Below are positions 59,118 through 64,000 of a stretch of DNA of 64,000 nucleotides, piece by piece; positions within the stretch are counted from its first letter, which is position 1, and the number at the start of each line of letters is the position of its first letter. Origin of the DNA: Chryseobacterium pennae. GTDB lineage: Bacteria > Bacteroidota > Bacteroidia > Flavobacteriales > Weeksellaceae. The DNA lies in NCBI RefSeq assembly GCF_003385515.1, contig NZ_QNVT01000024.1, positions 34,631 to 98,630 on the forward strand, in the 5' to 3' direction. The notes beneath the pieces were generated by a model, which worked only from the letters and a program-made list of their open reading frames with translations, ran no database searches and was not told the DNA's origin. Position numbers and translations under genes: made by a program.

Positions 59118-59843
59118 ATGTTTAGACATAAGGGGAAAGGACGAACATATTCCCATAATTTAAAGCTGGCATCTATTCTCTCCTGTGTTGCAGGACTGGT
59201 GAATATCACCGGGGTACTTTCCGTAAGTACCCTGACTACCAATGTAACGGGGCATTTCGCCTATTTTTCTGAAGAACTGTTTACAAAGAATTATAAAATG
59301 GCACTTTTTTATCTGTTATATATCCTGTTCTTCTTGCTGGGAGCCTTTGTTTCCGGGGTTATCACAGAATGGGCTACAAAGCAAAAGTCTCATTCCTCTT
59401 ATATCATTCCTTTATCCATTGAAATTATAATTATGCTTTTCATAGCATTTTCACCTGATATACTACCTAAAAACTCTTCTGTCTCGCTGATTATTTCTTC
59501 GGCATTACTTTTTGCCATGGGACTTCAAAATGCTCTTGTTACCCGGGTTTCCCAGTCTGTGGTAAGAACCACCCATCTCACAGGGCTGTTTACCGATCTG
59601 GGAATTGAACTATCTCAGCTATTTTTTCATCAGCAAAAAGGGAAAAAAATACAATTAAATAAAAGTATTTTTTTAAAGCTAATGATCATCAGCTGTTTCT
59701 TTTTAGGTGGGATTATTGGGGGATTTACCTATCGGCAATTTCAACTGAAAACACTTCTTCTCCCTGCTGCTTTCCTATTATTTGCCCTATGGTATGATAG
59801 GTTATTATTCAGGTATTATCATCTAAAAAGAAAGTTGAGATAA
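59118..59843 (+). CDS. YoaK/DUF1275-family membrane protein
   Basis: A 241-residue polytopic protein with six hydrophobic segments. Family marks: SCVAGLVNITGVLSVSTLTTN (then VTGHFAYFSEEL), LLGAFVSGVITEW, GLQNALVTRVSQSVVRTTHLT and a second LTGLFTDLGIEL repeat. The biological role of the family is not clear. It stands 129 bases after the Crp/Fnr gene and may be read from it. Confidence 0.9.
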   Translation: MFRHKGKGRTYSHNLKLASILSCVAGLVNITGVLSVSTLTTNVTGHFAYFSEELFTKNYKMALFYLLYILFFLLGAFVSGVITEWATKQKSHSSYIIPLSIEIIIMLFIAFSPDILPKNSSVSLIISSALLFAMGLQNALVTRVSQSVVRTTHLTGLFTDLGIELSQLFFHQQKGKKIQLNKSIFLKLMIISCFFLGGIIGGFTYRQFQLKTLLLPAAFLLFALWYDRLLFRYYHLKRKLR

Positions 59844-59912
59844 TTTTGTTTTTTTATTCTAACAATTATACATATCACATAATCAATCCTTCCAGCTTGT
59901 TTAATGGAAATA

Positions 59913-59942
59913 TTGATTAATAAAAGGATTATTCTATATTTG
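59913..59942 (+). promoter_or_regulatory. Promoter of the histone-H1-like gene
   Basis: TTG (59913-59915), a 19-base spacer and TATATTTG (59935-59942) match the flavobacterial consensus. The start codon lies 27 bases downstream. Confidence 0.75.
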
Positions 59943-59968
59943 CAACTTTAAAACATAAACTATTTTTT

Positions 59969-60145
59969 ATGAAAGAACTACTAGAAAAAATTAACGCAGA
60001 ATTCGAAACTTTTAAAACCGACTCAGATCTTCAGCTAGAAAAAGGAAATAAAGCAGCTGGAACAAGAGCAAGAAAAGCGGCTTTGGAACTAAGCAAGCTT
60101 CTAAAAGATTTTAGAAAAGTTTCTGTTGAAGAAGGCAAGAAATAG
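59969..60145 (+). CDS. Histone H1-like small DNA-binding protein
   Basis: A 58-residue protein, too short for most gene callers. MKELLEKINAEFETFKTDSD is followed by a basic helix (GNKAAGTRARKAALELSKLL) and a lysine-rich end. This matches the small histone-H1/Hc1-like proteins of Bacteroidota, which probably condense or shape DNA. It has a textbook promoter upstream and a strong terminator downstream, so it is a single-gene unit. Confidence 0.85.
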   Translation: MKELLEKINAEFETFKTDSDLQLEKGNKAAGTRARKAALELSKLLKDFRKVSVEEGKK

Positions 60146-60147
60146 TC

Positions 60148-60180
60148 AAAGCTCCCTAATTTTTTTGGGGAGCTTTTTTT
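60148..60180 (+). terminator. Terminator of the histone-H1-like gene
   Basis: AAAGCTCCC pairs with GGGGAGCTTT, followed by TTTT. Starts 3 bases after the stop codon. Confidence 0.85.
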
Positions 60181-60224
60181 ATTTGGATAGGTATTATGGG
60201 GACATTTTACAATTCAGCAGCTCA

Positions 60225-61061
60225 TTATGTCCTTTGACAGAACCACTCATTAAGATCCTTAAAACCCGTGTAAATTAGAGAACAATCCTCTGCATTTGCA
60301 TATTTCATCTTCATTTGTTTTACGGTTTGTCTTCCATTGGGGTCATTGTCCAGAAAAAGAGAGATTTTACTGTACTCACTTAACTTTTTTTCAATTTTAT
60401 AAAGCATTGCTGTAGAATTTAAAACGAGATAATCAGATGAATTGTCTTGTTTATTCTCTATATTCATGTAGGTCAGGAAATCAAAGAAACCTTCAAATAT
60501 AGCAATCTCATTTGAGCCGTTTTTAACCAGAGTTACATCTTTGTCCCCCAAGCAGATTTTAAAATATTGATTTCTGATTTCCATGCCTCCGGAATCATTG
60601 AGAAATCCTACTGCGAAATAATTTTTCAATTTTAAACGGAAGTGAATTTCTTTCACTAGGTGACTTTGTTCGTAAACTTTTCTTTCTTTCAGATACCTGA
60701 CTAAAGCGGGATGGGTAATTTCATGTATTTTTGAAACTTCATAAGACCGCGTTTGCCAACCTTCTTTACTGTTTTTTTCAGTTCTTTCATGTGAAAAGTC
60801 AAGCTTTCCAAGGTATTTTAGTGCATCGGAAATCGAACACTTATTGATGGTTTGGACAATTGAGATCACATCGTAACTCCTTCCTGTTCCGAAGTCGAAT
60901 GCCTTATTTTTTATAAAATCTACTGAAAGGCTGGGGATTTTTTCTTCCCGGTCCAATGCAAAATAGAAAGCAGTCCGTAAATTTTCTTTCACTGGAAACA
61001 GATTAAAAGATTCTAAGACTGTTCTGATTCCAATATTCTTTTTAATTTCTTCACAATTCAT
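60225..61061 (-). CDS. Toprim primase-like protein of a mobile element
   Basis: A 278-residue primase relative. The N-terminus resembles a CHC2-type zinc-finger region that has lost the canonical cysteines (IPSLSVDFIKNKAFDFGTGR, then SISDALKYLGKL). The C-terminal Toprim domain is visible: IAIFEGFFDFLTYM (acidic E), SLFLDNDPNGRQTVKQM (the DxD pair) and KDLNEWF. Such proteins are common on Bacteroidota plasmids and mobilisable elements, often beside a Rep gene. It is leftward, 410 bases past the Rep gene, with the iteron origin in between. Confidence 0.85.
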   Translation of the reverse strand: MNCEEIKKNIGIRTVLESFNLFPVKENLRTAFYFALDREEKIPSLSVDFIKNKAFDFGTGRSYDVISIVQTINKCSISDALKYLGKLDFSHERTEKNSKEGWQTRSYEVSKIHEITHPALVRYLKERKVYEQSHLVKEIHFRLKLKNYFAVGFLNDSGGMEIRNQYFKICLGDKDVTLVKNGSNEIAIFEGFFDFLTYMNIENKQDNSSDYLVLNSTAMLYKIEKKLSEYSKISLFLDNDPNGRQTVKQMKMKYANAEDCSLIYTGFKDLNEWFCQRT

Positions 61062-61194
61062 TTTTTTTCTTTTTTTAATGCAATTCTTTACTCAGTTTTC
61101 CTTTTAAATAAAAAAAGACTTTTAATTACTTTTAAATATACTTTTACTAATTCCGGCAAACAACTTCTATCAAGGGCTTTGGATAAGTTTTAAC

Positions 61195-61470
61195 ATGAGC
61201 GCTTTTCCGAATCAGGCATGAGCGCAATTCCGAAAGTTAAATGAGTGCTTTTCCGAAAAAACAATTATTCAGGAATGAGTGCTTTTCCGAAATAGTGCCT
61301 GTTTCATCGAAAACTTATCCACAATTCCTTAATTTCTACTCTGCGAACGAGCGCTTTTCCGAAATCAGGAAACAATAATCTTTGATTTTTAACAATTCAT
61401 TAACTTCTGCGAGCGCTTTTCCGAATTTAACATGAGCGCCTTTCCGAAATGACATGAGCGCTTTTCCGAA
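61195..61470. repeat. Iteron array of a Rep-dependent origin
   Basis: Eight direct 17-bp repeats of ATGAGCGCTTTTCCGAA, all on the same strand, start at 61195, 61218, 61241, 61275, 61347, 61409, 61432 and 61454. Variants: CAATTC in the second, GTGC in the third and fourth, CCTT in the seventh; units 5 and 6 differ in the first two or three bases. Three of the gaps are about 22-34 bases, others longer. The array lies just past the 3' end of the initiator gene, the reverse of the usual order in which iterons precede rep. Confidence 0.93.
61315..61323 (+). promoter_or_regulatory. DnaA box in the origin
   Basis: TTATCCACA is the exact consensus DnaA box and lies between iterons 4 and 5. This supports a true origin that loads host DnaA together with the element-encoded Rep protein. 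Confidence 0.8.
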
Positions 61471-61471
61471 T

Positions 61472-62560
61472 TCATAAAATTATGGGATATCCGTTAGGAA
61501 GCAGTTTTCCCATTTTTGTTTCCTTGTACAATTCAATAATTATTTTCTGGATTTCTTCTAAAAATAACTTTCTCAGGAAATATGATGATTTTAGTTTCTT
61601 TTGCCTGTTACTTCTTATAAAACAGCAGTAAGCTTTTTCAATAAGTTCTCTTGTCTGCGGAATGTTTTTGTATTGATAGGAAAATCTTAGCATTTCCTGT
61701 TCATTCAGCTTATACTTCTTTTTAAAATATCCTAAACGATAAGTAATTTTTAAATTTGTATCAGTAGTAGATGTGGTTTTTCCTGCAATATTTTTTGTCA
61801 GGTACGGATGGATAAAAATATTATCTGAGAGATATTTGTAATTAAAGGATATATTGCTAAATCGGTCAAGATTAGCTCTTACGGGCTTTAGAAATTTGAA
61901 ACAAAAATCATTGGCATTTTTATAGTTTAATCCAAACTTTTCATTGAAAGTAATTAGTTTTAAAACCGTTCCATTTTCAGGCAGTTTGGAAAGCCAGATT
62001 GCAAAAATAATATGTTTATTATTCTTGATGTTATACACTAGGTTAAATAGGACATAATTATATTCCGGAATAACAATAAGTTTTTTCAACCAATAGCTGC
62101 TGATAAGAAAAGAAGTATATCCTCTTTGATCATAGCTCGGAGTTGAAATCAGTCCGCCAAAAGTTCTAATTTCCTTTCCTTTGGAATTAACAGATTTATA
62201 CCAGCCCATTTTGAATTTTGCCAAATACTCATAGGCTTCAATAACCTGTCTGGTCGATCCGCTTGGAGAAATCTTATTGTTTCTGATTTTCATGGAAGCA
62301 AAGACATTATTTTGGGTCTCAAATTCCACATCAAATAATGACAATTGTTTCGGGCGGTCTTCAGGACGGAACTGCTCATTACTAAGAATGGAAATAATGT
62401 TAAAAATTACACGTAATGCATTTATTGGAATATCAGCTGCTTTTTGATCTTCAAATATGAAGTCATCTACAAAATGGTTACCAAGCCTTATCTGTTGTTG
62501 AAGCTTTGTATTCTCAAATGCCTTGCGGATAACTTTTAGTTCAGTTTCATGAAATGACAT
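61472..62560 (-). CDS. Rep_3-like plasmid replication initiator
   Basis: A 362-residue initiator. The layout fits the RepE/RepB (Rep_3) family: two winged-helix domains, with a basic N-terminal region (LKVIRKAFENTKLQQQIRL, NALRVIFNIISILSN) and a second winged helix near SLSKLPENGTVLKLITFNE-like (WLSKLPENGTVLKLITFNE). The start is preceded by an AT-rich spacer and the HTH gene. The iteron array that follows is the expected binding site. The presence of a functional-looking replicon next to a chromosomal tRNA gene suggests an integrated plasmid. Confidence 0.8.
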   Translation of the reverse strand: MSFHETELKVIRKAFENTKLQQQIRLGNHFVDDFIFEDQKAADIPINALRVIFNIISILSNEQFRPEDRPKQLSLFDVEFETQNNVFASMKIRNNKISPSGSTRQVIEAYEYLAKFKMGWYKSVNSKGKEIRTFGGLISTPSYDQRGYTSFLISSYWLKKLIVIPEYNYVLFNLVYNIKNNKHIIFAIWLSKLPENGTVLKLITFNEKFGLNYKNANDFCFKFLKPVRANLDRFSNISFNYKYLSDNIFIHPYLTKNIAGKTTSTTDTNLKITYRLGYFKKKYKLNEQEMLRFSYQYKNIPQTRELIEKAYCCFIRSNRQKKLKSSYFLRKLFLEEIQKIIIELYKETKMGKLLPNGYPIIL

Positions 62561-62632
62561 TGCTCTATTATTCTAGTATAACTTTAGTACAACATTTTTG
62601 GATTAAATGATAAATCATCATAGAAAAAGTGA

Positions 62633-62929
62633 TTAATTATTCCTGTTTCTTTTGTGGTTCCTTATCATACGTTCGGCATCTTCAACAGTATAGATGCGAT
62701 GTTGTTTAATCCAATCGTGTATTTCTTCCTTAAAAAATAGGAGTACTCCATTGGTTGGTTTACAATGAGGTATAAGCTTGCGTGAGGTAAGCTTATAAAG
62801 TAAACTTTCAGAAATTTTTAAATACGAAATAAGTTCCGTACTATTAAAAACTTCCTTATTGTTAATGTAATTTTGATGGACAAGTTTCTTAATCTCATTA
62901 AGTTCTTGCTGTAGCTGAATCGGTGTCAT
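62633..62929 (-). CDS. Excisionase-like helix-turn-helix protein
   Basis: A 98-residue protein with a MerR/excisionase-type winged helix: NSTELISYLKISESLLYKL, then SRKLIPHCKPTNGVLLFF and KEEIHDWIKQHR. It is basic at the C-terminus. Small proteins of this kind direct excision or regulate rep genes in Bacteroidota mobile elements. No integrase is visible nearby. Inverted TAGTACAACAT-type words lie before the Rep gene and further right, perhaps as its sites. Confidence 0.8.
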   Translation of the reverse strand: MTPIQLQQELNEIKKLVHQNYINNKEVFNSTELISYLKISESLLYKLTSRKLIPHCKPTNGVLLFFKEEIHDWIKQHRIYTVEDAERMIRNHKRNRNN

Positions 62930-63008
62930 ATTCTAAAATTTGACACGAAAATAGATGGGTATAGATAGATGAAAAGGGTAAAAGTTATGCAGTAGAACTT
63001 TATTTTTC

Positions 63009-63743
63009 TTAAACAGAACTTTTCGACAAGAGCTCCTGAATTTTGGGTTTAACTTTATTCAATTCCCTCCTTTTAGAAGTGGAATTAATTGAGCCATAAT
63101 TCACTTTACGGAATTCATTGTTTTTATAATAATAAAAATAATTGCATAACTGTTTTGTTTCAATTTTCAAAAGCGGCCTGAATATTTCGTGAATAATGTA
63201 TCCTGCTACTTTTTGGTCACAGGTCATATAAATACAGGTATCAGTATGTTTATACATCTTCAGGTTATTTACGGAATTCACAATATAATTTTTTGAGAAC
63301 AGGGCGGGTAGATTTTGGAGACTATCTGATTTATCTGAAACAAGGGTAGTATCCAAAATACGGCATTCATCATGCATAATGTAATAAAGATATTCGGTCA
63401 GCTCTTCGCTCAATGAATCTACTATCGATTCTTCATTAGTAGATTTGATCTTTTCTTTTTGAAAATATTTCTTTTTAAGCACAAAAAAATCCAGACCTTT
63501 AATTTTATAGATTATAGGAGGCATCAGCAAACCAAGAATAACAAAAGTCAATAAAAGATAGATTACAAAAAAATAAAGGCTTTCCCTGAAAAAGAATAAA
63601 TTGTATTGTAATAAGAAAGAAGGAATAATAAGTAAAGCTATAAACCAAAAAATTTTTGACTCCAGAAAACGATTGTACTTTACTTTAATTGTTTTATGAA
63701 GGTCAGCTATCACTTTGTGGAATTCAAAAATATATTTTTCCAT
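63009..63743 (-). CDS. Hypothetical membrane protein
   Basis: A 244-residue protein with two or three hydrophobic helices near residues 30-100 (IFWFIALLIIPSFLLQYNLF, then FVIYLLLTFVILGLLMPP) and a soluble C-terminal part (ILDTTLVSDKSDSLQNLP, TDTCIYMTCDQKVAGYII). I do not recognise a family. It belongs to the mobile-element block, 80 bases from the excisionase-like gene. Confidence 0.6.
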   Translation of the reverse strand: MEKYIFEFHKVIADLHKTIKVKYNRFLESKIFWFIALLIIPSFLLQYNLFFFRESLYFFVIYLLLTFVILGLLMPPIIYKIKGLDFFVLKKKYFQKEKIKSTNEESIVDSLSEELTEYLYYIMHDECRILDTTLVSDKSDSLQNLPALFSKNYIVNSVNNLKMYKHTDTCIYMTCDQKVAGYIIHEIFRPLLKIETKQLCNYFYYYKNNEFRKVNYGSINSTSKRRELNKVKPKIQELLSKSSV

Positions 63744-63855
63744 CTTTTATAGATTTTAAACTAAAAATATAACAAATATCTGAAAATCAGTTTAAATATT
63801 CTTATATTTGAGACTGTTAGTTGTTGTACTAATGTTGTACTTAGAAAAATAAAAA

Positions 63856-63890
63856 TCAAAAAAAACACTCACAAATTAATGCAAGTGTTT
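63856..63890 (-). terminator. Terminator of the tRNA-Asn gene
   Basis: Read leftward, AAACACT and AGTGTTT form a stem with a 14-base loop, followed by seven T. It lies 13 bases after the tRNA 3' end, which suggests that the tRNA keeps its native downstream context. Confidence 0.75.
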
Positions 63891-63902
63891 GATTTTCAGT
63901 AG

Positions 63903-63976
63903 CTCCTCCTGCTGGGCTCGAACCAGCGACCCTCTGATTAACAGTCAGATGCTCTAACCAACTGAGCTAAGGAGGA
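63903..63976 (-). tRNA. tRNA-Asn (anticodon GTT)
   Basis: A 74-base cloverleaf: acceptor stem TCCTCCT / AGGAGGA, D arm TAGCTCAGTTGGTTAGAGC, anticodon stem CTGAC-TGTTAAT-CAG with GTT, and T arm GCTGGTTCGAGCCCAGC. The discriminator base is G; no CCA is encoded. tRNA-Asn genes are common attachment sites, but no direct repeat of its 3' end is seen elsewhere in this window. Confidence 0.97.
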
Positions 63977-64000
63977 ATGTCCTTTGTTTTAAGTGGTGCA

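Noticed and set aside
61195..61470. CRISPR-like array
   Set aside because: The repeats are 17 bp with short and uneven spacing and lie beside rep with a DnaA box, so they are iterons; no cas gene is present.
63903..63976. tRNA-Asn as the attachment site of the Rep-containing element
   Set aside because: The tRNA keeps a proper terminator 13 bases downstream and no copy of its 3' end or integrase gene is seen in the window, so I do not claim an att site.

Overview
This window looks like chromosome, with mobile-element segments, from a low-GC flavobacterium close to Chryseobacterium or Elizabethkingia. The support is a set of Bacteroidota-specific features: promoters of the form TTG-N19/20-TAnnTTTG, SusC/SusD genes, a grasp-with-spasm peptide locus, a PRTRC cluster and a DUF6520 peptide gene. 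The assignment is inferred from gene content; no 16S gene is present.

Region 1 (1-2250) holds a partial gene, a frameshifted hypothetical gene and a secreted serine hydrolase.

Region 2 (2213-18618) is the most unusual part. A leftward operon encodes two large proteins that share an almost identical double-glycine leader and Asp-rich stalk but carry different protease-like domains: a papain/C39-like domain and an HExxH zincin. It also encodes a leucine-rich-repeat protein, a secreted protein of unknown function and two tandem pairs that resemble the SdpA/SdpB maturation proteins of the Bacillus SDP toxin. Next to it are a TolC-like gene and a tightly overlapping rightward operon: nucleotidyltransferase, C39-peptidase ABC exporter (PCAT), HlyD adaptor, an unknown protein, an Rnl1-type RNA ligase and a Nudix-RNA ligase fusion. 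I read this as a type I export system for whole protease-like cargo, with an unexplained nucleotide-transfer module.

Region 3 (18875-22010) is a grasp-with-spasm graspetide locus: precursor, ATP-grasp ligase, SPASM maturase and a DUF6624 lipoprotein. It has no exporter of its own, and its precursor has a GG leader that the neighbouring PCAT could cut.

Region 4 (22075-22690) has an XRE-like regulator, a perfect 17-bp palindrome over a strong promoter, and the first copy of a structured RNA. The second copy, with compensatory stem changes, lies at 43033-43161.

Region 5 (23060-35217) is a higher-GC nutrient or peptide uptake locus: SusC, SusD, S9 peptidase, DUF6520 peptide, a MauE/DoxX-like membrane protein, and two AraC-type regulators, one with TPRs.

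Region 6 (35705-50360) is mobile-element accessory DNA: ArdC-like antirestriction protein, many small unknown genes, a sigma-region-4 protein with an alpha-CTD-like tail, a PRTRC (ubiquitin-like) cluster and SSB. A 125-bp repeat stands in front of four leftward gene blocks.

Region 7 (50716-60180) carries a beta-carbonic anhydrase homologue lacking one zinc cysteine. It also carries a leftward operon (pckA, gcvH, gcvT, a GcvH-like gene without the lipoyl lysine, a frameshifted methyltransferase, a serine-palmitoyltransferase-like enzyme, a VOC protein) with a divergent Crp/Fnr regulator, then a YoaK-like protein and a histone-H1-like protein.

Region 8 (60225-64000) holds a toprim primase, an origin with eight 17-bp iterons and a DnaA box, a Rep_3-like initiator, an excisionase-like HTH protein, a membrane protein and tRNA-Asn(GTT).
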